This document shows positions 1-8,705 of a stretch of 64,000 nt of DNA, piece after piece. A model generated the notes under the pieces. It was not told the DNA's origin and did no database searches. It was given only the letters and a program-made list of their open reading frames with translations. The position numbers were made by a program, and so were the translations under genes. The stretch is from positions 95,404 through 159,403 of the forward strand of contig NZ_LDWR01000033.1 in assembly GCF_001039005.1 (NCBI RefSeq), read 5' to 3'. The stretch is from Burkholderia cepacia. Its GTDB lineage: Bacteria > Pseudomonadota > Gammaproteobacteria > Burkholderiales > Burkholderiaceae. Position 1 is the stretch's first letter; each line of letters begins with the position of its first letter.

Positions 1-701
1 ACGAATGAATGCTCGTCGCGCATCGTCGACGTCATGTGGCGGAACAGGAAATTGCACGAACGCGCGACCAGGTACGCGACGATGAACGAGCCGGCGATCA
101 GGTAGAGCGGCTGCAGGATCGTCGCGAAAACGTTGCCGTACGCTTCCTGGTGGAGCCAGCTGGTCACGAGCTTGGTCAGCACGATCGCGTACACGCTGTT
201 GAGCGCTGTGAGCGTGATGAGCCGCTGCGACACCTGCCCTTCCGCGCGCAGTTCGGTCTTGAGCTGGATCACCATCGACGGCGACGTCGCGATCGCGATC
301 GCCGACAGCACCAGCGCGACCATCCCCGATACGCCCAGCGCGAGCATCACGAACAGCACGAGCACGAACGTCAGCGTGGCTTCGGCAAGGCTCGACGCGA
401 TAAGCCATGGATTGCGCCGGATCCAGCGCAGGTCGAGGCGGCTGCCGAGCTCGAACAGCAGCAGGCCGAGCGCGACGTCGATCAGCAGCCGCGAGGTTTC
501 GTCGGTGCTCGCGTCGATCACGCCGAACCCGAACGAACCGGCGATCAAACCGATCACCGCATAGCCGGTAATGCGCGGCAGGCGCCACGCGCGATAGCAC
601 AGCTCGCCGCACAGGCCGGCCGCGAACAACGCGAGCCCGGCCCAGAACACGGCATCCGGCGCAAGCGGCCAGTTGGGCAGAAATGAGAACGCCGACTTCA
701 T
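1..701 (-). CDS. Cation:proton antiporter, CPA2/Kef type (3' end outside window)
   Basis: Inner-membrane exchanger of the CPA2 family, expected to swap K+ or Na+ for protons. The reverse strand opens with ATG at 701, preceded by AAAGGAG, and stays open to the window edge, giving about 233 residues. The visible part is a series of hydrophobic helices. It contains an ITGYAVIGLIAG segment and the LLLFELGSRLD stretch typical of the first helices of Kef-type exchangers, followed by a run ending SAIAIATSPSMV. The C-terminal half, and any TrkA_N domain, lie outside the window, so the exact ion and the full length cannot be judged. Confidence 0.8.
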   Translation of the reverse strand, partial: MKSAFSFLPNWPLAPDAVFWAGLALFAAGLCGELCYRAWRLPRITGYAVIGLIAGSFGFGVIDASTDETSRLLIDVALGLLLFELGSRLDLRWIRRNPWLIASSLAEATLTFVLVLFVMLALGVSGMVALVLSAIAIATSPSMVIQLKTELRAEGQVSQRLITLTALNSVYAIVLTKLVTSWLHQEAYGNVFATILQPLYLIAGSFIVAYLVARSCNFLFRHMTSTMRDEHSF

Positions 702-1068
702 CGTGGTGACTTCTCCTTTGGAAGCAACCGCCAGCGACGCAGGGTCAAACGTCAGAAATGGATGCGCGCCGGCTGGGTGTCGCCCCGAATTTGATTGTTG
801 TGGTCGACGACGGCGGGACATGGGATCCGCCTGTTCCGCCACTCGGCGGAACGTCGCACAGATTGCCGATCTGGATTGTCGGCCTGGTGTGTGAACGGAC
901 AGCGCAGTCTCGAAGATTCAGATTCGAAAACGTGCCGACCGTTCCATTGAAGCATGTCCGGCGCCTGGCCGAACGAACGCGAAGGACACCGATTGTGCCA
1001 CAGCTTTTTCGGTCTGGAACCCATTGAATCGACTCGCGGCGCTGTGCGGCACCACAGGTCTTTGGTTT

Positions 1069-1332
1069 CAAAGGTTTACTTGTATATATACGTAGTAGAA
1101 GTTAACAAGGCCGGCACAGTTCTGTGGATAACTTCAGTTTACGCTGACGGATCAATGCTTTGCAGAAGCCATAACCCGTTGCACAGGCTGTTCGTGCACA
1201 GAGGTTTGAGTTGAGCAACTTTTGGCCCCTCTCACAGCTGTGTGGAGTTACCCAGTTTACGTCCACTGTGATTACACACGAAGTGCGTGTGGATTTCGCA
1301 AGGTTATCCACAGCAACGGGTGGATAACCTTG
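1069..1332 (+). repeat. Intergenic element A: AT-rich block plus DnaA-box-like sites, homologous to element B at 48.6 kb
   Basis: The gap 702-1373 has no convincing gene. Its right half holds an element with an AT-rich stretch (about 1073-1108, with TATATATACGTAGT and GTTAACAAG) followed by DnaA-box-like sites: TGTGGATAA at 1123-1131, TTATCCACA at 1304-1312 and GGTGGATAA at 1319-1327. The same blocks recur in the same order on the minus strand at 48553-48816. Counted from GTTAACAAG, the AACTTTT block is at +116 in both copies and TCCACTGTGA at +161 and +160. The conserved order and spacing argue for function. I see nothing in 702-1068. Confidence 0.75.
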
Positions 1333-1373
1333 CACAGGAAAATCGGGAAACTGTGACGGATGCGTGCGGCCGG

Positions 1374-3326
1374 TCAGCCGGCCGAGGCGATGCGGCGAGC
1401 GCGCAGTGCGCGGATCAGGAAGCGTGCCGGGTCGACGGCTTCGGCGAGTTCGCGCTCGAGCGGCCACGGCTCGCCTTCGAGTTGCGATGCAATCAGTTCG
1501 GCGCCGAGGGCGGCCCATACGAGGCCGCGCGAGCCGAAGCCGAAGGCGCCGTAGAGGCCGGGCATGCGCGGCAGGTCGCGCGCCTTGGCGCCGCTCAGCG
1601 CGCGTGCGTTCGCGACGGCCTGCGCTTCGTCGGCGAGCGGGCCGATCAGCGGCAGACGGTCGGCGACGACCCAGCGGAATGCGACGCGGCCGCCCAGCGT
1701 GCCGACGTCCGGCAGGTCGCCGATCAGGCCCGGCAGCAGGTGCCGCACGCGGTCGAGATTTTCGACGTGGCCGGCCGTACGCATCGCGGGATCGACGTCG
1801 TCGGGTTCGAACGTCGCGCCGATTAGCAGCGTGCCGTCGTCGAGCGGCACCGCGTAACCGTCGCCGATCGTCGGACATGGCAGCGGCGCCGCACTGCCGG
1901 GCGGCAGCAGCGTGAGCTGGCCGCGCACCGGTTGCAGCGCGACATGCTGCAGCCCGGCGAGACGCACGGCGTCGCCTGCGTTCGCGAGCACCACGACGGG
2001 GGCTTCGGCCAGCGTGCTACCCGCCGCGTCGAGCGCATGCCACGTGTCGCCCCGCCGCTCGAGCCGCGCGACGCCGGTGGAGGCGAGCAATCGCACGCGT
2101 TCGCCGGCCGCCGCGCATTGCGCCGCGCAAAGCCCCGCCGGCCAGACGGCGCCGCCATGCGGAAACAGCAGGCCGCCATGCGCGACCGGCAGGTTCAGAT
2201 GGGCGCGCGCGGCATCGGCATCGAGCAGCGATGCATAGTCGGACGGCGCGCCGAACGCATCGAATGCGTCGCGCATCCGCGCGAAATCGTCAGCAGATTC
2301 GGCGAGATGGATCATCCCGTGCGTGCTGCGCGCGAACGCATGACCTGCACGTTCGAGCGCACGCCAGCGTGCGATCGCGTGCAGGAAGCCGCTGCGCGTG
2401 AGCCGGCTCGCGACGTTGTCGTCGCGCGTCATCAGCGGGTGGAATACACCGGCCGGATTGCCCGACGCTTCGCTTGCGATCCGTTCGTGCCGCTCGATCA
2501 GCGTGACGTCCCAGCCGCGCGCGACCAGACGTTCGACGACCGCGCAGCCCGCCAGGCCCGCGCCGATCACGATCGCGCGGCGCGTCGCGACGGGCAGTGC
2601 GCGCGGCGGCTCGTGCCGGCGTGAGCGCCAGCGTGGCGCATATTCGCCGACGAGCAGATCGTCGACTTCGCTATACGTGAAGCCTGCTTCGCCGAGTGCA
2701 TGCTTCATGGCGTCGGAATGCACATGCGTCGCAAACGTCGCGCCTTCGCCGGCGATCTTCGCGCATGCACGGACCACGTCGTTCGACCACTGATCCGTGT
2801 CGTCCGATGCTGCGACGCCGTCGAGACAGAATGCATCGGCGCGCGCGACGAGCTTCGTCAACCTGTCGATCGCATCGCCGAATGCGAGCGTGAGCACCAC
2901 GCGCCCCGCATCGAATTCGAGCCGGTGCAGGCCCGGCACGAGCATCGGCCATGCGTCGACGAGCGCATCGACGTCCGCCGATATGGTTGTGTTCGCAACG
3001 ATATGGGAAAGCGCGCGGCGCAGGTCGTCGCGCGAGAACGGGCGCGGCTCGACCGCGACGAAATGCAGCCGCTCGCAGCGTGCGGGGTCGTCGCGCCACG
3101 TGGCCCAGGTCGACAGGAAGCTGTCGCCCGCGCCGAAGCGCGTCGCGACGATCGTGAACGTGCGGCGGCCGTGCCAGCGCGCCGGCAGCCCGTTGCCCGC
3201 GACGAACGCGCGATGCGAGTGCGCGAGTGCGCCTGACGCGCCGCGATGGAGGTCGCCGAACTCGGGCGAAACGAGCGTGCCGTCGTCGCGAAGCGCGAGC
3301 GTGGCGGGAACAAGTCGGTCGGGCAT
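1374..3326 (-). CDS. mnmC: tRNA mnm5s2U34 bifunctional protein MnmC with degenerate methyltransferase half
   Basis: MnmC finishes the wobble-uridine modification of certain tRNAs. Its FAD domain removes the carboxymethyl group from cmnm5U and its N-terminal domain methylates nm5U to mnm5U. The 650-residue protein begins MPDRLVPATLAL, the usual family start; longer upstream starts are possible and no clear ribosome site is seen. The C-terminal oxidoreductase is intact, with a GAGLAG dinucleotide fold near residue 250. The methyltransferase half is not: the SAM loop, usually ETGFGTG, reads ATRFGAG at residues 61-67, and the LDGF(S/A)P motif reads LDGVAAS at 168-174. The demethylating half is probably active and the methylating half may not be. 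Confidence 0.88.
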   Translation of the reverse strand: MPDRLVPATLALRDDGTLVSPEFGDLHRGASGALAHSHRAFVAGNGLPARWHGRRTFTIVATRFGAGDSFLSTWATWRDDPARCERLHFVAVEPRPFSRDDLRRALSHIVANTTISADVDALVDAWPMLVPGLHRLEFDAGRVVLTLAFGDAIDRLTKLVARADAFCLDGVAASDDTDQWSNDVVRACAKIAGEGATFATHVHSDAMKHALGEAGFTYSEVDDLLVGEYAPRWRSRRHEPPRALPVATRRAIVIGAGLAGCAVVERLVARGWDVTLIERHERIASEASGNPAGVFHPLMTRDDNVASRLTRSGFLHAIARWRALERAGHAFARSTHGMIHLAESADDFARMRDAFDAFGAPSDYASLLDADAARAHLNLPVAHGGLLFPHGGAVWPAGLCAAQCAAAGERVRLLASTGVARLERRGDTWHALDAAGSTLAEAPVVVLANAGDAVRLAGLQHVALQPVRGQLTLLPPGSAAPLPCPTIGDGYAVPLDDGTLLIGATFEPDDVDPAMRTAGHVENLDRVRHLLPGLIGDLPDVGTLGGRVAFRWVVADRLPLIGPLADEAQAVANARALSGAKARDLPRMPGLYGAFGFGSRGLVWAALGAELIASQLEGEPWPLERELAEAVDPARFLIRALRARRIASAG

Positions 3327-3657
3327 GCGAAACAAAAAACGTGGCAGCCAAGCCTGGCAAGGGATTGCGCGGGGTCGTCCGAGCGGCCGTTGGAAAAGGC
3401 CAACGGGGCGGCGCACGGGCGGACCGCGCTGCGTATCCTGTCCGGTTGGCGCAGGTCAAAAAACGGGCAATCGACGATTCATTCGGCGAAATACCGATGA
3501 AAATCTTTGAAACCCTTGTCGTTATTGGGTTTGCGCTGCGCTATCATAGCAACGCCGTACCGCGGGGTGGCCGCCGGCAAGCCGGAGGGCGCGTCGCGCG
3601 GGCCAGGATTCGGCGCTGTGTCGTCGGAGTCTGACTCTCGACGGCACGGTTCGCGCA

Positions 3658-3714
3658 CGTATAATCGGCGCGTTCGCGCTGTTCGTGTCAACCTAACCTG
3701 ATAAAGGAACCTTA
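3658..3714 (+). promoter_or_regulatory. Probable promoter -10 and ribosome site of hupB
   Basis: A perfect TATAAT lies at 3660-3665, 50 bases before the hupB start, with no good -35 match at 17 bp. AAAGGAACC just before ATG 3715 is the ribosome site. The rest of the 3327-3714 gap shows no gene. Confidence 0.5.
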
Positions 3715-3993
3715 ATGAACAAACAGGAACTGATCGACGCCGTCGCCGCCCAAACGGGCGCCAGCAAGGCTCAAACCGGCGAAACGCTGGACACGCTGCT
3801 CGAAGTCATCAAGAAGGCCGTGTCGAAGGGTGATGCGGTTCAGCTGATCGGCTTCGGCAGCTTCGGTTCGGGCAAGCGCGCAGCACGTACGGGCCGCAAC
3901 CCGAAGACCGGCGAAACCATCAAGATCCCGGCAGCCAAGACGGTCAAGTTCACGGCTGGCAAGGCGTTCAAGGACGCCGTCAACAAGCGTTAA
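3715..3993 (+). CDS. hupB: DNA-binding protein HU
   Basis: A 92-residue histone-like protein that binds and bends DNA as a dimer and helps compact the nucleoid. It starts MNKQELIDAVA and carries the HU arm signature around residues 45-65 (GFGSFGSGKRAARTGRNP), followed by KIPAAKTVKFTAGKAFKDAVN. Length and sequence fit the HU-beta class rather than IHF. It is a single-gene unit with a ribosome site 5' and a strong terminator directly 3'. Confidence 0.96.
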   Translation: MNKQELIDAVAAQTGASKAQTGETLDTLLEVIKKAVSKGDAVQLIGFGSFGSGKRAARTGRNPKTGETIKIPAAKTVKFTAGKAFKDAVNKR

Positions 3994-4010
3994 ACCAGCG
4001 CCTGTTCCAG

Positions 4011-4038
4011 AAAAAACCCGCCTCTCGGCGGGTTTTTT
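4011..4038. terminator. Rho-independent terminator after hupB (bidirectional)
   Basis: A perfect 12-bp stem AAAAAACCCGCC / GGCGGGTTTTTT with a 4-base loop. The A-tract and T-tract let it end transcription from both sides, here hupB from the left and the CobW-like gene from the right. Confidence 0.92.
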
Positions 4039-4110
4039 GTTGGGCGCGCGCGGCATTTTCGCCACAGTCCGCGCCGCTCTTGCAAGATTTAACGGTTGTT
4101 TTACAAGCCG

Positions 4111-5412
4111 TTACGCGTGCACGATCTGCGTGTCGCCGTGATCGTCGTCGTCGTGCGAATCGACATCCCACGCCGGGAACGGATCGTCGAACGCGCTCCA
4201 TCCCGCCGCGCCGAGCGCGAATTCCGCATCGGTCAGCAGGCACGCATCGAGTTTCTCGCGCCATGCATCGGCGTCGAGCGCGATGCCGATCAGCACGAGT
4301 TCCTGCCGGCGATCGCCGACCGTGCGATCGTCGAGATCGCCCTGCCATTCGGCGCGGATTTCGCCGAGCAGATCGTCGTCGTCCGGCCATTCCGAGCGAT
4401 CCTGCGCGGCCCACCACAGACCCGCCGGGCCATGCCGGCATACGCCGCCCGCTTGCGACAGCGAACCCGCGATGTCGTTGCGCGTCGCGAGCCAGAAGAA
4501 GCCCTTGCTGCGCAACACGCCCGGCCACTCCTGATGCAGCAGCGCCCAGAGTCGCGCCGGATGAAACGGCCGGCGTGCGCGGTAAACAAAATTGCCGATC
4601 CCGAATTCGTCGGCTTCGCCGTGCACATGCGCGTGATGCTGATCGTGGCAGTCGGGGTCGTCGCAATGCGTGTGATCGTGATCGAGCGACGCGAGCCAGC
4701 CCGGCGCATTCGCAGCCTCGTCGAAATCGAAGCGGCCCGTGTTCAGCACTTCAGTCAGCGGAATGTTGCCGAACGTCGACACGACCTGATGCGCGCGCGG
4801 ATTGAGTCGCGCGAGGATGTGCTGCAGGCGCGCGAGTTCGTCGGCAGCGACGAGGTCGGCCTTGTTGATCACCAGCACGTCGCAGAATTCGATCTGCTCG
4901 ATCAGCAGCTCGACGAGCGTGCGGTCGTCTTCTTCCGACGCGGCGATGCCGCGCGTCGCGAGCGCGTCGTCGGAGCCGTAGTCGCGCAGGAAGTTGTATG
5001 CGTCGACCACGGTAACGAGCGTGTCGAGCCGCGCGATTTTCGACAGCGACGTGCCGTCGTCGTCGACGAACGTGAAGGTTTCGGCGATCGGCATCGGTTC
5101 CGCGATACCGGTCGATTCGATCATGATCGCGTCGAAGCGGCCCTCGGACGCGAGGTTGCGGATCTCGACGAGCAGGTCGTCGCGCAGCGTGCAGCAGATG
5201 CAGCCGTTCGACATTTCGACGAGGCGTTCCTCGACGTGCGACAGCGCCTGCGCGTCGCGCACGAGCGACGCGTCGATGTTGACCGCCGCGAGATCGTTGA
5301 CGATCACGGCGACTTTCAGGCCCGCGCGGTTCGCGAGGATATGGTTGAGCAGCGTGGTCTTGCCGGCGCCGAGGAAGCCGGACAGCACGGTGACGGGCAA
5401 CGGCTGGTTCAT
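4111..5412 (-). CDS. CobW/COG0523-family GTPase, probable zinc metallochaperone
   Basis: A 433-residue G3E-family GTPase. The P-loop GFLGAGKTT lies at residues 12-20, the metal-binding CICC motif at 71-74 and the NKAD guanine-specificity motif near 175. A His/Asp-rich loop around residues 240-265 is typical of COG0523 proteins that hold zinc. A CobW C-terminal domain follows. Such proteins (YciC, ZigA) move zinc to client enzymes, often under zinc limitation. I could not see a clear Zur site upstream. The start MNQPLPVTV puts the P-loop in its usual place; an upstream in-frame ATG would add an unlikely 33-residue leader. There is no cobalamin gene nearby. Confidence 0.85.
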   Translation of the reverse strand: MNQPLPVTVLSGFLGAGKTTLLNHILANRAGLKVAVIVNDLAAVNIDASLVRDAQALSHVEERLVEMSNGCICCTLRDDLLVEIRNLASEGRFDAIMIESTGIAEPMPIAETFTFVDDDGTSLSKIARLDTLVTVVDAYNFLRDYGSDDALATRGIAASEEDDRTLVELLIEQIEFCDVLVINKADLVAADELARLQHILARLNPRAHQVVSTFGNIPLTEVLNTGRFDFDEAANAPGWLASLDHDHTHCDDPDCHDQHHAHVHGEADEFGIGNFVYRARRPFHPARLWALLHQEWPGVLRSKGFFWLATRNDIAGSLSQAGGVCRHGPAGLWWAAQDRSEWPDDDDLLGEIRAEWQGDLDDRTVGDRRQELVLIGIALDADAWREKLDACLLTDAEFALGAAGWSAFDDPFPAWDVDSHDDDDHGDTQIVHA

Positions 5413-5570
5413 TGCGGTACGCACCAACGGAAAAAATGAAAAAGCGGCCGCGGCGCCCTTCCGGGGCGCGATCGGCCCGCGAACGGGCGAAGTTGCGGCG
5501 TGAGCCCGCATTGTGCATCAAACGCGCGCCGGCCGGCCGGCACGGCGTCAGGCCGCGATGCGGCGCAGCG

Positions 5571-6020
5571 TCATTGCACGGGCGGCAGCAGCTTCCATTG
5601 CGACAGGATGCCGGCGATCTGCCGCGCGTACTTGTCGCGCAGCGACGGTGTTTCCGAATGATAGGCGCCGACGGCCTGCCACGTGTTGCCGTAGCGGTTC
5701 ATCTTCTGTTTGAGATGCCACGCGGCGATGTACACGTTCTTGCACGGTTCCATCAGCGTGTCGCGGCCGATTCCGTAGCGCGACAGCGTCGGCAGATGGA
5801 TCGAATTGATCTGCATCAGGCCGTAGTCGACCGAGCCGTTGGTGTTCTTGTTCAGCGCGTCGGGCCGGTTATGCGACTCCTGCCATGCGATCGCGCGCAG
5901 GATCAGCGGATTGACCTGCTGGTATTTGGCCGCCTCGTCGAAACAATCCGCGCGTGCGTTTGCGCTGGCGAACCACGCGCCGGCGGCGATCAACACGATC
6001 GAAGCGAACCGTCTGTTCAT
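5571..6020 (-). CDS. Small lytic transglycosylase, IagB/VirB1 type
   Basis: A 149-residue exported muramidase-like enzyme that cuts peptidoglycan glycan strands, opening the wall for secretion machines. It begins MNRRFAS with a signal peptide ending near ANARA, then a soluble transglycosylase domain with the catalytic Glu in RAIAWQES (about residue 47) and the GLMQIN motif near 70. The size fits IagB, VirB1 and PilT-associated forms rather than housekeeping Slt70. It stands divergent from gspD, 366 bp away, so a role in assembling the type II secreton is possible but not proven. Confidence 0.85.
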   Translation of the reverse strand: MNRRFASIVLIAAGAWFASANARADCFDEAAKYQQVNPLILRAIAWQESHNRPDALNKNTNGSVDYGLMQINSIHLPTLSRYGIGRDTLMEPCKNVYIAAWHLKQKMNRYGNTWQAVGAYHSETPSLRDKYARQIAGILSQWKLLPPVQ

Positions 6021-6249
6021 GGTGCGGAAACGAAAAGGAATTGCGCGAAGGTCGGGAAAACCCGTGTCTATTACCAGTACGGCGAGAAACGCGCCGCCCG
6101 TATCATACCGACAGTCCGTCAGGTTGCGACAGGCATGCATGCAGCAGTCCGGTTATACCGTATTTCCATGTCGGTTCATCGAGAAACGGGGCGATGGCCG
6201 GCATGCCGAGGGTAGCTCAAAATATTACATATTGCATACGGTTGGCCGA

Positions 6250-6266
6250 TCACATGTCGTATGTGA
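6250..6266. promoter_or_regulatory. 17-bp perfect palindrome upstream of gspD, candidate operator
   Basis: TCACATGTCGTATGTGA reads TCACAT-N5-ATGTGA, a perfect 6+6 inverted repeat, in the 366-bp gap between the divergent transglycosylase gene and gspD. Its placement suggests a regulator site for one or both. The binding protein is unknown. I see no certain -35/-10 pair in this gap. Confidence 0.5.
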
Positions 6267-6386
6267 GACAGTCCTCTGATCAATGTGATATTTCGGACAT
6301 GAAAAACTGCTAATGTCGCCTCTTTCGGACTTGGATCCCAGCACTACCGCCGGAAGTGGCCTGAGCCGGCATCGACCCATTCATCC

Positions 6387-8705
6387 ATGACAAGAAATCG
6401 CTTCGTTATGCGGCGCGTTGCCACGACCCTGATCGTCGCCGGCATCATCGTCTCGCAGGCCGCCTACGCTCAGGTCACGCTCAACTTCGTCAACGCGGAT
6501 ATCGACCAGGTCGCCAAGGCGATCGGCGCCGCGACCGGCAAGACCATCATCGTCGACCCTCGCGTGAAGGGGCAGCTCAACCTCGTTGCCGAACGCCCGG
6601 TGCCGGAAGACCAGGCGCTGAAGACGCTGCAGTCGGCGTTGCGCATGCAGGGCTTCGCGCTCGTGCAGGATCACGGCGTGCTGAAGGTCGTGCCCGAGGC
6701 CGACGCGAAGCTGCAGGGCGTGCCGACCTATGTCGGCAATGCGCCGCAGGCGCGCGGCGACCAGGTGATCACGCAGGTGTTCGAGCTGCACAATGAATCG
6801 GCGAACAACCTGCTGCCCGTGCTGCGGCCGTTGATCTCGCCGAACAACACGGTGACGGCCTACCCGGCGAACAACACGCTCGTCGTGACCGATTACGCGG
6901 ACAACGTGCGTCGCATCGCGCAGATCATCGCGGGCGTCGACAGCGCCGCGGGTGCGCAGGTGCAGGTCGTGCCGCTGCGCAACGCGAACGCGATCGACCT
7001 CGCCGCGCAACTGCAGAAAATGCTCGACCCGGGCGCGATCGGCAACAGCGACGCGACGCTGAAGGTGTCGGTCACGGCCGATCCGCGTACCAACTCGTTG
7101 ATGCTGCGCGCGTCGAACGGTGCGCGCCTCGCGGCCGCGAAGCGCCTCGTGCAGCAGCTCGACGCACCGAGCGCGGTGCCCGGCAACATGCACGTCGTGC
7201 CGCTGCGCAACGCCGATGCGACCAAGCTCGCGAAGACGCTGCGCGGGATGCTCGGCAAGGGCGGCAACGACAGCGGCTCGTCGGCGTCGTCGAACGATGC
7301 GAACAGCTTCAACCAGAGCGGCGGCTCGTCGTCGAGCGGCAACTTCTCGACCGGCACGTCCGGCACCCCGCCGCTGCCGTCGGGCGGCCTCGGCGGCTCG
7401 TCGTCATCGTCGTCCGGGTACGGCGGTTCGTCGGGCAGCGGCGGTGGTCTCGGCACCGCCGGCCTGCTCGGCGGCGACAAGGACAAGGGCGACGACAACC
7501 AGCCGGGCGGGATGATCCAGGCTGATGCGGCGACCAACTCGCTGATCATCACCGCGTCCGATCCGGTCTACCGGAACCTGCGCTCGGTGATCGACCAGCT
7601 CGACGCGCGGCGCGCGCAGGTCTATATCGAAGCGCTGATCGTCGAGCTGAACTCGACGACGCAGGGCAACCTCGGCATCCAGTGGCAGGTGGCGAGCGGC
7701 CAGTTTCTCGGCGGTACGAACCTGGCGGCCACGGCGGGCAGCGTGGCGGGCAACAGCATCATCAACCTGACGACCGGCGGTACGGCGGCCACCACTGGGC
7801 TGGCGGCCAACATCGCGGGGTTGAACCAGGGCCTCAACATCGGCTGGTTGCACAACATGTTCGGCGTGCAGGGGCTCGGCGCGCTGCTGCAATATTTCGC
7901 GGGCGTGAGCGACGCGAACGTGCTGTCGACGCCGAACCTGATCACGCTCGACAACGAAGAGGCGAAGATCGTCGTCGGCCAGAACGTGCCGATCGCGACC
8001 GGGTCGTATTCGAACCTGACGAGCGGCACGACGAGCAATGCGTTCAATACCTACGACCGTCGCGACGTCGGCCTGACGCTGCACGTGAAGCCGCAAATTA
8101 CCGAAGGCGGAATCCTGAAGCTGCAGCTCTACACGGAGGATTCGGCGGTCGTCAGCAGTACCACGAACGCGCAGACCGGCCCGACCTTCACGAAGCGCTC
8201 GATCCAGTCGACGATCCTCGCGGACAACGGCGAGATCATCGTGCTCGGCGGTTTGATGCAGGACAACTACCAGGTGGCGAACAGCAAGGTACCGCTGCTC
8301 GGCGACATCCCGTGGATCGGCCAGTTGTTCCGTTCGGAATCGAAGCAGCGCCAGAAGACCAACCTGATGGTGTTCCTGCGTCCGGTGATCATTTCGGATC
8401 GCAGTACCGCGCAGGAAGTCACGGCCAACCGCTACGACTACATCCAGGGTGTGACGGGCGCATACAAGTCGGACAACAACGTGATCCGCGACAAGGACGA
8501 TCCGGTCGTCCCGCCGATGCCGCTGGGCCCGAGCCAGGGCGGCACGCCGGCCGGAAACCTGTTCGATCTCGACAAGATGCGCCGCCAGCAGATGCAGCGC
8601 CAGGTGGCACCGCCGGCCGAACAGGCGCCCGCGCAGCCGCAGGGCGTACCGCTGCAGGCGGTGCCGCAACAGCCGCTGACCGCCACGCCGGGAGCCTCGC
8701 AGTGA
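6387..8705 (+). CDS. gspD: Type II secretion secretin GspD
   Basis: A 772-residue outer-membrane secretin that forms the multimeric exit channel of the type II system. A signal peptide ends near residue 29 (AAYAQ). N0, N1, N2 and N3 domains follow, then the secretin core with VPLLGDIPWIGQLF near residue 635. A long Ser/Gly-rich linker around residues 300-370 separates the last two N domains, and a Pro/Gln-rich tail of about 60 residues ends the protein, where S-domain contacts are expected. It is the first gene of gspDEF, and its stop overlaps the GTG start of gspE. Confidence 0.96.
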   Translation: MTRNRFVMRRVATTLIVAGIIVSQAAYAQVTLNFVNADIDQVAKAIGAATGKTIIVDPRVKGQLNLVAERPVPEDQALKTLQSALRMQGFALVQDHGVLKVVPEADAKLQGVPTYVGNAPQARGDQVITQVFELHNESANNLLPVLRPLISPNNTVTAYPANNTLVVTDYADNVRRIAQIIAGVDSAAGAQVQVVPLRNANAIDLAAQLQKMLDPGAIGNSDATLKVSVTADPRTNSLMLRASNGARLAAAKRLVQQLDAPSAVPGNMHVVPLRNADATKLAKTLRGMLGKGGNDSGSSASSNDANSFNQSGGSSSSGNFSTGTSGTPPLPSGGLGGSSSSSSGYGGSSGSGGGLGTAGLLGGDKDKGDDNQPGGMIQADAATNSLIITASDPVYRNLRSVIDQLDARRAQVYIEALIVELNSTTQGNLGIQWQVASGQFLGGTNLAATAGSVAGNSIINLTTGGTAATTGLAANIAGLNQGLNIGWLHNMFGVQGLGALLQYFAGVSDANVLSTPNLITLDNEEAKIVVGQNVPIATGSYSNLTSGTTSNAFNTYDRRDVGLTLHVKPQITEGGILKLQLYTEDSAVVSSTTNAQTGPTFTKRSIQSTILADNGEIIVLGGLMQDNYQVANSKVPLLGDIPWIGQLFRSESKQRQKTNLMVFLRPVIISDRSTAQEVTANRYDYIQGVTGAYKSDNNVIRDKDDPVVPPMPLGPSQGGTPAGNLFDLDKMRRQQMQRQVAPPAEQAPAQPQGVPLQAVPQQPLTATPGASQ

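Noticed and set aside
1069..1332. Main chromosomal origin oriC
   Set aside because: DnaA boxes and an AT-rich block are present, but dnaA, dnaN, gyrB, rpmH and parAB are absent nearby, and a homologous copy exists at 48.6 kb. Treated as a control element of unknown role.
7682..8701. Open frame overlapping gspD in another frame, upstream of and continuous with gspE
   Set aside because: It overlaps the well-supported secretin frame. The gspE homology begins only after GTG 8702, so this part is a frame extension.
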